In this document: positions 1 through 14,774 of the stretch, piece by piece
Position numbering within the stretch: the first letter of the stretch is position 1
Layout: every line of letters begins with the position of its first letter
Assembly (NCBI GenBank): GCA_951213105.1
Contig: OX578149.1
Location: 186,001 to 250,000, forward strand
DNA length: 64,000 nt
Reading direction: 5' to 3'
DNA from: Amaurobius ferox
Lineage: Eukaryota > Arthropoda > Arachnida > Araneae > Amaurobiidae
Position numbers and translations under genes: made by a program
The notes under the pieces: generated by a model
What the model was told of the DNA's origin: nothing
Database searches by the model: none
Seen by the model: the letters and a program-made list of their open reading frames with translations, nothing else

Positions 1-32
1 GCTTCAATGATTATTTCTTTTATTTATGTTCC

Positions 33-800
33 ATGATTAGTTCTTGTCTTGCTATAAAAATTGAATGTTTTGTATGCAAGAAAATCAATGTGTCATTAAG
101 CCTTCCTGTTTATTCCTGTACTTGTGTTCTGAGTGGTAGTATATACAAGGTTCACAAGGATGAATATCTGAAATGGTTCAGTTTGAGACAGAAAACTTGT
201 GATCAATTTAATAAACCACCAAAATCAGAGCTAAGTCCCTAAAACCAATTTCTCTCAGACTGTCAATGATAAATCAAGAATTACTCATTCCAGGAGGAAA
301 AAAACTCTGCATGTCTTGTTATTCTTCCTCGCATTCATCAATTAGTGAGTCACAGGTTTCTACTGCTGACATGCAAATGACCAACGATGCAGATTATAGT
401 GAAGTCACAATAGTAATGGAACAATTGAATAAAAGCTGTGAACTTTTGGATTTATCCCTAATAAAGATCAATAGATTTAGCTCTTAGAGAAAACATAGTT
501 ATATGCAAGTTAAAAAAATTAAGTAGCCATGTTGCTACTAAAACTGCTACAGTATTAGGTGTTGAAAGTATAAGCCACAAAATTCAAGACTTTATTTACC
601 AAAATTGCACGTTTATGATGGAAAATTATTGAATAAGTTTTCTTTAGATGCATCATTTAAAGAAAACGTGCAGATTTTAAAATTAGTCCAAGATTCATGG
701 ATAGTCCAACAAACAAAGACATGTTATATTACTACAGAGAATTTAGTAAAAAAAACAAGAAAAATTAAAAGAAACAGAAAGGATGTTATCAATGCCTAGT
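33..800 (+). pseudogene. Decayed fragment of a transposon-like, uncharacterised arthropod protein
   Basis: Three short open stretches (33-242, 266-487, 605-799) lie head to tail in the same direction, separated by stops and frame changes. The last contains ENVQILKLVQDSW followed by LVKKTRKIKRN. This resembles the 'KVQILT...SWSI...YMVRKARKLKKEKGIL' block that I recall from a widespread family of uncharacterised transposon-associated proteins in arthropods and cnidarians. The middle piece has a CxxC pair (LCMSC), possibly part of a zinc-binding site. No start, splice sites or complete domain can be assigned, so it is called a relic. The family match is from memory of pattern and is only moderately safe. 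Function is unknown. Confidence 0.45.
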
Positions 801-839
801 GTGTGTGTTTAAGAGGAATCCTCAGTGTTTTAAGCTTTG

Positions 840-1300
840 ATTCGCTGTCACTAGATGGCGCAGCGTATTTGGACATGAATCCGTTCAAAATTACAGAAGA
901 GCGATAATTCGTCAATTCTATCTACCTCTGCCTCTTGGCGACATTCAAAGCGTGCCAAAAGATTAGTCCCATTTCTTCTATTGAGGAGGTGCGTCATCTC
1001 ATCACCTCGGAAAGCAGGGTGGTGATCTTCTATGGGAGGTGACGTATTTTCTGGGAATTCTCAGAAACAAGTTTACCAACCCCACTACCGTGCCTGGGGA
1101 GTCAAGGAAGGTCCCTTTGTGAATAAATAATTTTGGGATCATGAGTGGGGAAGGCTTTGGGATTCAGTTCGGATGCTTATTGTACGGACTCGTTATTTCG
1201 AGCTATGTTGCTTACTAAAGAATATAGTAATGTGTGTATATTAAAATAATAAAAACGTGAAATATGCAATACATATACATACTTTTAACCGCAAATGAAT
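840..1300. other. Gene-free spacer with a CTCF-like motif
   Basis: No convincing reading frame. The only recognisable site is CACTAGATGGCGC at 849-861, which fits the core of the CTCF insulator motif (CCASYAGRKGGCRS). A single motif match is weak evidence of binding. Confidence 0.3.
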
Positions 1301-1429
1301 GGACACAATTATTTAGAAATTATCAAAAGCCGTCCTAGAGATATCGGATTTTTTTTCTGCATTTAGTGCTATACTAGCCGAATGCCCGTTGAAAATCAAC
1401 AGTCTTAATTGAGGATGAAGCACGATTTT

Positions 1430-2246
1430 TGAACTCCTGAACCCATTTGTACAGTACGAACTTCTTGCAATTGTTTGAGCAACCAGAGTAATCAGATAGG
1501 GGTGGCAGCTAATGAGACCGTACCATCCTTCCCCTAACCTCTTGGATTGAGGGCCAGGAAAATTGAACATTTCAGCCATAACCAGCTTGATGTTTTTGAA
1601 ATTTTTATTCACATACCATATTCACATACTGCAGATACACTTTGGGCCATATATATACATAAATGTGACCCTTCCCCCTCTCTTTAAATCAAATGTTATT
1701 CCGTCACTCTACCCTCTCCCTCTTCTGAAAAATTATGTAAAACAGTCTTCTCCTCCAAACATCGGAAAAAATTAAAATAATCCATCCTCGGAAAAAATAA
1801 ATTTATTATTGTGCCCCCTCCCCCTCCCTTTAAATCGAATATTAAATCTAATGTAAGAATGTTCTTCTATAGTGGTCAGATGTCCTTTTATAACGTTTCT
1901 TTACATTAATTTTTTGAATACAAAAATTATTGGATAAATACTTTATACCTTTATAAAGGCTTTAACGAATAAGCACGTTTTCTGTTCAATTTATAATGCT
2001 ACAAACTTCTTTTATTCATACCCAAACCATCCGATCTACCAGAAAGTATAAGGTAAAATTGTTTGGGCAATCAGAACAGTGTCACACAGTTTAGACCGAA
2101 ATCAAATGGAGATGGCAACTAAAGACCGTACACTCCTTCCTCTAACCATTTAGAATAAAGCCCCGCAAAATTGAACATTTTAGCTGTAGCTAGTTTACTA
2201 TTCACTAAATTGTGACGCATGATACAGCTACATTCTGGGCCATATA

Positions 2247-2278
<32 letters not shown>

Positions 2279-2620
2279 ATTCACTTTGTTTTTATTATTT
2301 GTCCTTCCACTAACCAGTAGACAGTTCCAATGGTGTCCATAGCTAAATACTATTGCCATTGTCAGAAACTGGCTATTCTATGGGTTTTAATTCGAATTGT
2401 ATGGCTGTCTTGACGAAATATTTTTGCATAGCTGAAAATAAAATCTATCGACAAATTCCGCTGATCAGCAACTTCAAATATGACTGAACTATTTTTCCTC
2501 TAACTAATCTTTTGGATGGAGGGCCACAAAAACATAACTTTTCAATCCTGGCCAGTTAGATTTTTTTTTTAATTTTCACTAATCAGACATACACATGACG
2601 GAGGCACACTTTAAAACAGA
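1430..2620. repeat. Three diverged direct copies of a ~200-bp repeat
   Basis: The blocks at about 1440-1670, 2050-2270 and 2460-2620 share an ordered set of phrases: 'gagcaa/gggcaatcaga', 'accgtac..tccttcc..taacc', 'gagggccaggaaaattgaacattt..agcc', then 'tacac/attctgggccatatatata'. The copies are strongly diverged and lack a reading frame. The second ends in a (TA)n tract. Old local duplication or relics of one repeat family; no family name can be given. Confidence 0.5.
2248..2279. repeat. (TA)n microsatellite
   Basis: Uninterrupted or nearly uninterrupted TA dinucleotides, at the end of the second repeat copy. Confidence 0.85.
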
Positions 2621-2754
2621 TGTCTATTTATCTACAAACAATGGTGTCTTACGAGGAGAAACAAACAGGACAGACGAGAAGAGGCTGAAGTCCGGTCTGA
2701 TTAGGGAGAGGAGCTATAGCCTTAGGGCCCGCAATCACTTTTCATAAGACTGCA

Positions 2755-2985
2755 GCTGAAATGTGTTCAGGAGTTCGTATAACGTATTTTTTTTAATAAT
2801 ATCTCAAATACGAAATATTTCGAAACTATATCTTAAATCTTGACAGACTGATACGTATATTTCTATAACTCCTGAACACATTTCGAAGACATTTAGAGCC
2901 AGCCCATCTGTGTTGTATGTTCAAGAGTTGTTATAATGTGTTTTATTATCAAAATTTCGAATACGAAATTTCTATGAAAAACCAT
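2755..2985. repeat. Short inverted repeat around 'tgttcaggagtt' plus a third direct copy
   Basis: 'gaaatgtgttcaggagtt' near 2759 is repeated in inverted orientation as 'aactcctgaacacatttc' near 2869. A diverged direct copy ('gtatgttcaagagttgttataa') follows at about 2916, again followed by a 'tcgaatacgaaat' phrase. No coding potential. Confidence 0.5.
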
Positions 2986-3419
2986 ACCTTATACCCAAAT
3001 TTTGATTGACGAATAAGTAACAGTGTACAAAAAGCTGTGTACACGATGTGTAGCATAGCAAACTATTGACCATGTTGAGTGTAACAATTGTTCAGTAGCG
3101 TAGACAGGAAAAAAATTGGGGGGAGGGGGAGTAGGCGTTTGCCAAATCTTATGTATTATTTTTTCAAACGTCTTTTTTAACTTCTTAAAATTTTTTATAA
3201 AAGTAATTTGCATAAAAATTTGAAAACGAACTATTAGGGATGAAGGGGAGGGGATCTATTTAACCGGGGTCAGAAACTTAATCTTGATACTTCCACAGTA
3301 AATTCACCACTGAGTAAAACGTTTAGGTGATATAGTAATGACGTCAAATTGATGACTTGATCAATCTGAAAATAAAAAAGCCTCTGATGACTTTCAGTGG
3401 AAATAACCATATCAAGTTT

Positions 3420-3660
3420 CTTTCAATTTGTTCGAGAGATATCGTGTCTACAGACGGATGTACAGACAATATACACGGACATCATTGAAAAAGTGGTTGA
3501 TTTCTGGATGCACAAAATGCACAGATCCATCAATATTGAATGGGTTTTTTTTTTTTTTTTATTCCCTTTACATATATCATGTGTTGTATGGAAAATATAT
3601 GAAAGGAATATCTATTTTTATATAATATGTTATTCAAAATAGAATGATTCTACTTATATG
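3420..3660 (+). repeat. Dispersed 'agatatcgtgt..acagac' repeat tail, partial copy
   Basis: Contains 'gagagatatcgtgtctacagacggatgtacagac', which recurs in diverged form near 4950, 38120, 39190, 40095 and 45470. The open frames over this stretch are by-products of the repeat and have no domain. Phrases of this type are, from memory, abundant in spider genomes; a repeat-library search would settle it. Confidence 0.5.
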
Positions 3661-3936
3661 TTGCCAGCTAGGAATGGTAATCCTTGAATCAGAGTCAAAA
3701 TGTTTATCCCACAATCTAGAGTATAATTTATGAAATGATTTTTTCTTAGTTCTGAAATTATATCAAAAGCGCTGTAGTGAGCGATGTCATCAATGTAATA
3801 AATCCACCAAAAAAGCAGTAGATAATTTTTGAAAAATTGCCGATATCATATAGTATACAATTAAAATTAGTTTTAATTTAAATCATATATCCTCGTGCAA
3901 AATTAAAGTAAAAAAATCTGATGTGAGCAGTGCATG

Positions 3937-5120
3937 ACTTTCCTTATACAATGCAATGAATTTACTCTTTTCACAGTAAAAAAACAATAAGTTCCACGGT
4001 ACTGTGCTTTAAACTTTGAATTGTACATTTGGCGATTTTACGAAAGGACAACATGCAAGACTATTTCAAAGTACCCAATAAACTTATATTTCACGCAACT
4101 CTATATAAACAATTATCAATATTGATAGCATCCTCCATAAGCGATAGAGTCCATATATTAAAATATTTTATTAATTAATACATCAATTAGAAGTCATTTT
4201 CATTAATTTAGCGTCATTTTTGTAATTTTGACGATATTTTCGTCAATTTGGCAACATTTAAAAAGTCAGCAAGTTGGAGATATTCGACAAATACTTCACC
4301 AAAATTTTGCCAAATGCTACGGACGGAAAAATAGGTTTTCTCTTATAGTAGATTCTTATATTCTTTTCAAGATATTGAATTTTAGTCAATAAGTCGTCCT
4401 TTTCATTGATTAAGTGTCATTTTAATCAATTTGGCGACATTTTCGTTAACTTGTTAATATATAGAAAAGTCGTCAAGTTGGCGATATTCCGCTACCTTCG
4501 TTGCCCAAATCTCGCTAAGCATTACGGATGAAAAAATAAGTTATTCTTATAGCCAATAAATGACTATTGGTTTTCAAATAAAAAGTATTACCCAAAGTAT
4601 CTTTTCTCATGAATGGAACGAGCTAGATCCACGGGAATGATGTCACCCAATTTATCACATGATATTATATATGAAAAGTGAACATATTTTACAATATTTA
4701 ATAATTTTTTGATAAATTTATTTGAAAAATAAGCGTTCTAAAGTTTGTGTCAATTGTTTTCTAATAAAAACTACATGAGAAATAACTATTTGCATAACAC
4801 TTTATTAAAGGTTTTGATTTTTTCAAAATTTCCCTTGAAAATTTAGGGGAGTTCTGAACATTAGACTGTGTTTAAAAGCAATAGGCTTCCAGGATTCACG
4901 GATTGAAAGTTTTGTACTAAATTTCATTCGAATCGCTCTATTCGTTCGTGAGATATCGTCTCCACAGACTCATTAACACACACACACAGACATCACCTCA
5001 AAAATGTTTGATTCGTGTTCAGGGATGCTTGAAACGTGCTCCCATCGAAAACTCGAAGTCAAATTTTCGACCCCGTCACAATACTTTTAATATACATTAT
5101 ACTATGTATATAAGGAAAGT
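3937..5120 (+). repeat. Dispersed repeat family copy A (~1.2 kb, ends 'actttccttatac...gtatataaggaaagt')
   Basis: This copy matches, in order and over more than a kilobase, the split copy at 40159-45652 and an opposite-strand copy at 38240-38880. Diagnostic internal phrases are 'aattatcaatattgatagcatcc', 'cgtcatttt..aattttgacgatattttcgtcaatttggc', 'ttttctcatgaatgg..gagctagatcc' and the 3' block 'gttcagggatgcttgaaac'. The ends form an imperfect inverted repeat, as in a non-autonomous DNA transposon. Similarity to copy C extends about 30 bp left of that point, so the true boundary is uncertain. The 74-codon frame at 4948-5172 is not regarded as a gene. Confidence 0.6.
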
Positions 5121-5324
5121 AATATATTTTAAAATTTTATTTAATATTTCACTTACTAACTGTTTAGTTTGACTTATTAAATGATCAAAAGAAATTTAAT
5201 GCTGAATATTATTTTATTTGATACTGTTGAAATTTAGAGATTGACTGCTAACAGTGATGAAATAGCACTGTATAGCAACATAAAGTATATTCACTAAACC
5301 TGCTGTCTTAAATAATCTGAAATT

Positions 5325-5515
5325 AAAAATATTTCGTTATTAGTTACAGCATAAACATTTGATTGAATATATCAATCAGTTTCTGAGCAACCACACCAGC
5401 AAAGAACTTCTTGCCTGAAGAAGAGGGGTATTTTTTATTTCTGAAACGATTGATATATTTAATCAACTATTTATGCTGTAATTAACGAATTAATTTTAAT
5501 TTCAGGCTACAGAAA
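5325..5515. repeat. Inverted repeat with ~60-75 bp arms
   Basis: The left arm (~5325-5385, 'cgttattagttacagcataaaca..tgattgaatatatcaatcag') is the reverse complement, with few changes, of the right arm (~5440-5510, 'gattgatatatttaatcaac..tttatgctgtaattaacg'). The ~55-bp loop carries 'cttcttgcctgaagaag'. The transcript could fold into a long hairpin. Confidence 0.6.
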
Positions 5516-5873
5516 CATTTTTTTTAATCGGTAAAGATATGTTCTTTTATGTATAGAAAGTTCGTTATGGAAAGAAATCTATTATGTTATTATCGTTAAA
5601 AATATACCAAAGGAATATATTGATCCAATTCCCAGTACCGTAGGCTAGCGTAAGAATATATAGAATATATTTAATCAACTATTTATGCTGTAACTAATGA
5701 ATTAATTTTAATTTCAGACTACAGAAACATTTTTTTAGTCGGTAAAAGTATGTTCTTTTATGTATAGAAAGTTTGCTATGGGAAGAAATCTATTATGTTA
5801 TTATCGTTAAAAATATACCAATGGAATATGTTGATCCAATTCCCAGTACCGTAGGCTAGCGTAAGAATATAGC
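5450..5873 (+). repeat. Tandem duplication, two ~212-bp units
   Basis: Units at about 5450-5661 and 5662-5873 are nearly identical from 'atatatttaatcaactatttatgctgtaa' to 'cccagtaccgtaggctagcgtaagaatat'. They differ at a small number of positions, so the duplication is recent compared with surrounding repeats. The first unit overlaps the right arm of the adjacent inverted repeat. Confidence 0.85.
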
Positions 5874-5874
5874 C

Positions 5875-7340
5875 CCCCCCCCCTTCCCAGGTACAGCAGA
5901 AAGCAGAAAGACATGTTCTCTGAAGCTGAAGAACTCCGTTTTACGGGAGGAATGGAACAAAGCGAACAAATGGAACGAATTGACTCTTCCTAGGACAAAC
6001 TTCCACCTCTGTGCTTCCTACCATACCCATTACCTTCGGATGGAATGAACTCGTTGGTGTATTACTGCTTTGGCGGTCTAGTGGGTTGCTATACCTTAGT
6101 TATACAATTGGCGATTTATAAAACATAGTTATTCATTTTATATCTAGATGGCGCCACCACACAATAAGCCAAAATTAGGAAAGATTCCTTTTTTGAAAAT
6201 TAATTTGATATATTTACCAACTATAAAGAGTGTTCTAATTGTATTAGAAGATTCAGAAAAGCGTATTTTACAAGCTGATTAAAGCATTGCATGTCAAATG
6301 TTAACTAAATGTATATATGCTTTATAGCTATTTTTCTCTGTAATAAGAAATATTACCTTTCTAATTTTTTTTGTACTTAAAGCGCACATATTAGTTAATA
6401 TTTGTACCAAGTTTCAGAAAAAAATATTAGGGGCCATTTTTTTATTAGCCCATATAAAGTTACCTATCCATATGAAGGTGATTTTTGCAATTTTCATGTA
6501 ATAACGATATAGAATTATTTAATTTGAACCATTAGTTCTCAAGCTATTACATTTTTAAACATTGGTGCAAAATCCAAGATGGCTGCCATTCCGCAAAAAT
6601 GACCATTTTTCAAATGCCTGTATCTTGGCAATTATTGTGATATATACATTACAAATTCAGATTTGGGAGTTTTATTACCATGTGTAACCATGGTAAAAAT
6701 TTAAAAAAAATCCGTGACTATGGAGCAACAAGCTTTTCTTAATGGGTGTTTTCACGTGGAATGAACCTTTTGTAAGATGACACAACTTCAAATTACACAA
6801 GAAGTTGAGGATATAGGTATACTTTAGCAATTTAAAATACTTATTCTGAATAAGTAAAATTTACTGATTCCCAAATTTACTGATCAACTTACCTTACCAA
6901 TCTTTACACTTTTTCCCACTTCTGAAAACAATGAAATAAAATAAAAGTAAAAACTATTTATTTAAAAGCATGCTTGCTCATTTTTAGTAGAATTGCAATC
7001 GGATAAGCAGGATCTTTTGAGACATAACATATCTGAATATATCCATATAAAACATCAACTTCATTGCCTTCTTAACCCTGCAGCATTGAAAATCTTGTAT
7101 AGTTTCTCCTCATTCTCTCTAAGGAACCGGCATATTCTTTCGACTGCAAAATACATCGAATTTCATCTCGTCTTATTTGGTATTATGAGACAGGCACTTA
7201 GTTCGGAAGATATCTTGTCAGCTAAAACAACCAATGTTTTTGATTTGTTCCAAAGCACTTGGCACTTTGCAAATTATATATCGTTGTGCAGAACATCAAA
7301 TTTCATACAAAGGAAGAAAGGTTGATCACATGATATGTAG
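5875..7340. other. Gene-free stretch
   Basis: AT-rich sequence with a C run at 5872-5883 and a 'tctagatggcgcc' motif near 6145. A 110-codon frame at 6993-7325 shows no motif, no domain and no clear exon context, so I do not call it a gene. Confidence 0.4.
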
Positions 7341-7516
7341 AATTGCACCTTGTTTATTTACTGAAGTAACGTTAAAAGTAGTGTCAAAACTCAATACAAA
7401 CTACTGATTTGTTGTATCGCGCTACTCACTACACTACTTATTTTGTAGTTAAAAAGTAGAAAAAGTAGTGACTACTGTAGTTTCGCTACTTGTAGCACGT
7501 TACTTCCAACCACTGA
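7340..7516 (-). mobile_element. Terminal segment of a hAT-like non-autonomous element
   Basis: Read on the - strand it starts CAGTGGTTGGAAGTAACG and continues with many overlapping 'gtagtg/actac' words. This resembles ends of hAT-type miniature elements. No partner end with a matching 8-bp duplication was found nearby, so it is a solo or truncated end. Confidence 0.4.
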
Positions 7517-7959
7517 TACATTCCACAAGGCAAGATTACCGGAATAAAACAGAACCGAACATCAGAAACCATCGGAATGAAAATACGAATTAACTGCTTT
7601 AAGATGAGCCCAGTATATATACCCTAAGATGGGACCATTCCTGTACGTAATCGTAACTGAAAATGCCTCCGGATATGCAAATGACATGCAAATTACTTAC
7701 ATGAATCGCTTGCCAAAATAACTCGGTGATTCACTCCCGAGAATGAAATGAGTCGTTCAAAAGAAATTTATTAGTTGAACAACATCCACTGCATTTTAGG
7801 TGTGATGGAAAGCGCTTTTTTTCGATTTGCCGCAGATAGAACCGACGAAAGTCACATTTCGCTTTGCACTGGGGTCGATGCTAGGCGCTCACATTCTGTG
7901 ATTTTTAAAGCTGTGAAGTAACTTGTAGTGTGTTGCACACTTTGTGGATTTTGTCTAGT

Positions 7960-8475
7960 TGAAAAATGACTACATTTAAAAGTGGAAAGACTTTTCATTC
8001 GCAAGCATGCGCAATAGTCCACAATGTTACAGCATTTTTTGAAGAAGAAAAATCGCAAATTCTCTAAAAATACCAATTTCAAATGCAATGAAGAGAATTG
8101 CGGAAGTGACAGAGGTTTCAGCGTCATTAGTTAAAAAGATAAAACGTGAGGGGAAATCGCTTAATGACACTGAGATAAGTATTTTATCTATTTGAACAAT
8201 TTACAATTATTGCTTGAAGAAGCTATTTTAAAAGTAACACAAAATGAATGGAAAAAACACTGTGAACACATTGGAAAATAGAGAATATTTATTGGAAGAA
8301 AGATGGACTGATAGAAGATATTGTGAAGAAATTAGCGGATAGCTGTCGGATAGCGATCAGAAAAATCGGCTATCGGAAAAATCTGTCGGATAGCGATTCA
8401 GACTCTTCTTCAAGTAAAAACATTTCAAGTGATTCGGACATAGTAGATAATAGATATTCCAATGAATGTGAATGA
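7960..8475 (+). pseudogene. Relic of a DDE-type transposase gene, N-terminal helix-turn-helix joined to C-terminal tail
   Basis: Reading across frame breaks, 7990-8170 gives a stretch with IPISNAMKRIAEVTEVSASL then VKKIKREGKS. That is the shape of a transposase helix-turn-helix (RTAEATGVSESTVxRIKKE). From about 8205 a second block (AILKVTQNEWKKHCEHI) is followed by a serine/aspartate-rich end, DSDSDSSSSKNISSDSD, and a stop at 8473-8475. Such acidic tails end some mariner-related arthropod transposases. The central DDE region is absent, so this looks like an internally deleted copy. There are stops and frameshifts throughout. Family assignment is from remembered pattern only. Confidence 0.45.
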
Positions 8476-8479
8476 ATAT

Positions 8480-9700
8480 TTTATAATTGATTGAAAAATA
8501 TGAAAAGAATAAATATATTGAATGAATAATATAATGAATAAGTCACAATTTTGCTTATTTGTCATTTATTTTTTCCTTTTTGCTGCTTAATAAATGTGTA
8601 ACTTGCTGATTGAAAACTGTAATAATTTTCGTTTAATTCGAAATTTAGTTTTAAACAAAATGATATAAATTCTAGTTTTAAATTGTAAGCTTTTCTCTCC
8701 CAAAATCGCCCGAACCTAAAAGAAAATATCTAAAACTACTTTGTTCTAATAGATTGACGGCTTCCTGTAGCCGCTGTCGCCTATAATAACAAATTATTTT
8801 CTGAGTTTAGATGACGAGAAATTTTTAAGTTAATTTATAATTTAATATCATTTATTACGAAAATTTTGTTTAACTGTCGGATAAAAAACTTCTACTATTT
8901 TCTTTTAGTACATCATGATAAACGAAACGGATTCTTGGTTTAACGAAGTGTGCTTCATTTGCCAAATGTTGCAGTCGATTTTAAACCTTTCTCCCTCCTT
9001 TCTTCGACTCGTCTACTTGCGGCAACCATGTTCAGAGACTTTCTCGTGGTGGTAGGACAGTACTTGGCATGTTTTCAAAAATGAAAAAGAGACACTTAAA
9101 ATTTACCTAATAATTTGTATGTTTCTCACATTTTGTAATTTTTTTATGAGAATATATTTATTATCCATTAATAATTTTTTACTTGTTATTGCTAGTGTAA
9201 TTATTATTATCAAACTTATTAAACATAAATGATTAAAATAATAGTTTAGCAAACTCATACTGTCTCATAAAATTTAGTGAAAGCATTTAAAGTTATGTTG
9301 TCAAGCGATGATAATGAATGCCTAAGATAGTTTAAAGTTCTGGTTGGCACCGTTTTTGCCGATTATACCTTCTGACAGAATTTCCTGACTACGCCACTGC
9401 TGTAAGTGATTGTCATATACAAGCTTCACAGTAGTTTCATTTGTGTTTTTCGAGATTAAAAATTTTCAAAACTTATCTTAAAAAATTGAGGAATTTTTGT
9501 TTCATGGTTGGAGTAGCAATCTTAGGGGACCAGTACTATTTGATGCAGACCACTGAATTGATCTGTAACTTTTCTCTAAATTCTGCCGCTGGTTTTACTG
9601 AAATTGTGATTTGGAAGAAAAGGAATTGTGACTCGTGAAATCAAGATGCACCTCTTTGACAAACATTAAAATGCTGATAGCATTTGGGATACAATTAAAA
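8480..9700. other. Gene-free stretch with one transposon-like end
   Basis: AT-rich, no supportable gene. At 9380-9402, reading leftwards on the - strand, CAGTGGCGTAGTCAGGAAAT is typical of hAT-like terminal sequence. No matching partner was found. The 65-codon frame at 9441-9638 has no recognisable feature. Confidence 0.35.
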
Positions 9701-9703
9701 GTA

Positions 9704-11973
9704 CAGTGAAACCTCAGTAACTCAACACCACAAGGGGAACAGAAAACATGTCAACTTAAGCGGATGTCATTTTACCAAGGTTTCACATTATTTATGACAA
9801 TTAAAATGCATCACAGGTATCCCACAAATTGTATCATTGAAAGATTGTTTACTATACAATTATAATATACTGGTTAAATAATTTCCTTTTATTTTTAAGT
9901 TAAGCATGTTAGATGTTACATATTAAAAATTTAAATTACCCCTTGAAAAATAATCCTAAATTTTTTATTATTTTTCCTTTTGAAGCGAGAACAAAAATTC
10001 TTCAACACTCCTTAATTTATTTATCAAGTGTTCGGCTTTTTCTTGTGTGCATAAGAAGTGGCATGTAACGCCAACAGCTTTCAGTGCATCGTAGCGAGAG
10101 GATGCAGGCACTTCATTTTCACCTTTTTCTGAACTTTCATGTTCTTTTTCCATAAAAGATGAAGCACTTACACTTTTATTAACTTATTTCAAAATGTCGA
10201 TATCTTGTAAGTGTCCTGAAGTAGCGAGATCAGAGTCGATAATAAAGTAATCGTCCAAAATAGGATCGTTTGTAGCATTTTCGATGGACTAATACTGGGG
10301 AAGAATCTTCATTAGATGAGTTAAAACAAAAACCAGCATGACAGAAGCAGTTCTGAATTGTGGCATCTGTGATTGATTTCCATGCATAATCCACCATTTC
10401 AACAGCATCTAAAACAGAGATTGTCATGCCCGTTTCATCATCTATACATTCAATAAATTTTTGGATTAACAATTTTCTGTAAAAAATTTCATATTGAAAA
10501 TGATCGCCTGATCTAGTGGTTGTGAAATTGATGTTGAATTAGGTGGTAAAAAGCACATCGAAAGATCTGTTATTTGAGGATGAATACTACAGTTATCCAA
10601 AATCAATAAAATTTTTCTTTTCTTGCTTGAAAACTTTTGATCTGGCTTTCTTAACTACTGCTCAAAAATATCTGCCATCATCTATGCCTTTTTGTTGTTT
10701 TCATAGTCTGCAGGTAAGGTCTTTTTTATCTTAAGATCTGTGCTTTTTTTCCCCTCTATCACAATTTTCTCTTTTAAAGGCAAGAGTTTTGCTAGGTAAA
10801 ATATGAAAAAATAACCCAGTCTCATCACATTTAAAAACATCTGTATCTTTATATTCTTCCATTAATGGTTTGAGAACATCCTCTTTCCATTTATCAACAG
10901 TTTCTTCAGAAGCAGATGCACTTTCTCCACATACAGGTCTAAAGACAATGTCATGACGTTGTTTGAATCGTGCCAACCATCCATTGCTTGCGGTAACATC
11001 GGCTTGACCAAGACTTTTTGAAAAACCCTTTGCTCTCTCTTGGATTATTGGTCCCGATAATGGGATTGAGCGAGCTCGAGCTGATTTGAACCACAGCAAA
11101 GTTGCTTCTTCTATTTCAGGTAAATCTGATTTTCTTATTCGCTTTCTGTTTGGTTCATAGAAGGATTCAGATGTCAAAATGTCAAGATGTCTTTTCCTTC
11201 TTTTTGATTAATGTTGAAATAGTGTTCCGCGCAATTCCATATTCCTTGGCAAGATCAGTTTGCATTTTACCCGCTTCAAGTTTATTTTTAAATCTGAAGT
11301 TTTGATTTTAAACCTAAAGTATGGAACTTGCGTGGAAACACTGCATTCATGACAGTCGATAATCATGAAGCAAAACAGGTGACTTAATCAGTTGTATTTA
11401 CTCCACTGACTTCCTTTTTGCCCGCTGTTTCCAAAAAATCGAAAAATGGAGCACTAACCAGAGACTCTCCACACATATCAGACAATACAGCAACAGCCAA
11501 AGTCCACCCGATCATTGTCAAAGCATTGACCAAAGTCTGGTCTTTCCGAATTCCAGGCGGCTGAAATAAGATAAATCAAGGTGACCTCCCCCCCCCCCAC
11601 ACACACACACACACACTCACACTGCGAGTTCCCGGGAGATGTTTGCTGGTGACATTGCTTCAGCAGACACAGTAAACTATAAAGGAGGAGGAGGAATCTT
11701 GGAACAAACACCATAGAGAACAATAAAACAAAAATTTGTGAAATACTTGAGAATAACGACATCAAATTCTTAGAACTGGCATACTCTTGGACAAATTCTA
11801 AAGATTACTTATGACAGAATGTAGCCGACTTAAGTGGGCTTCTGTTAATATGTGTCGAGTTACCAGAGTTTTTCATCTATTGGAATTAGCATTACTCTAA
11901 CCGTGAGAAAAATATATGTCGAGTTACCGGGGTAGTCGAGTTATTCAAGTGTCAAGTTACCAAGGTTTCACTG
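9704..11973 (-). mobile_element. pogo/Tigger-type DNA transposon (Tc1/mariner superfamily), ~2.27 kb
   Basis: Terminal inverted repeats CAGTGAAACCTcaGTAACTC (left) and CAGTGAAACCTtgGTAACTt (right, reverse complement) are flanked by TA at 9702-9703 and 11974-11975, the expected target duplication. 'Ggtaactcgac'-like words recur near the right end (about 11860-11950) as subterminal repeats. Inside lies a disrupted CENP-B-like transposase on the - strand. A C run with (CA)n sits at 11588-11616. The element is 5' of the visible coronin exon and antisense to it. Confidence 0.85.
9968..11177 (-). pseudogene. Tigger/pogo (CENP-B-like) transposase, broken
   Basis: The first piece (11177-10731) carries a CENP-B-type DNA-binding region: LPEIEEATLLWFKSARA, then a helix block ending NGWLARFKQRH. 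It is followed by the start of the DDE catalytic domain, with the first acidic residue in DVFKCDETGLFF. Later pieces supply the C-terminal part: ISVLDAVEMVDYAWKSI..TIQNCFCHAGF (10472-10230) and an acidic end at 10153-9968. The middle of the DDE domain is only weakly recognisable, and frames change between pieces. The transposase would have cut and pasted the element at TA sites; this copy cannot encode it. Similar host-domesticated proteins (TIGD family) exist, but the terminal repeats and breaks favour a dead transposon. Confidence 0.8.
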
Positions 11974-12133
11974 TATAATGCCTATTGTATTTGACTGTTC
12001 ATTTTATAGTAAGAAGTGTAGATTAAAAGAAAGTTCATAGAGTATTTTAAAATGTTTATTTTATTGCACTGATTAAATTGAATTAAATTATTTTAAGAGT
12101 TGCTTATTTAAAGATGTGTGTTTTATATTTTAG

Positions 12134-14770
<2,637 letters not shown>

Positions 14771-14774
14771 TTCT

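Noticed and set aside
6993..7325. 110-codon open frame on the + strand
   Set aside because: No domain, motif, splice context or similarity that I recognise. Its length is not exceptional for 64 kb of sequence.
3093..9402. Pairing of 'cagtagcgtagacagg' (3093) with 'ctgactacgccactg' (9402) as ends of one hAT element
   Set aside because: The flanking 8-mers do not match, and the enclosed sequence contains unrelated complete repeats.
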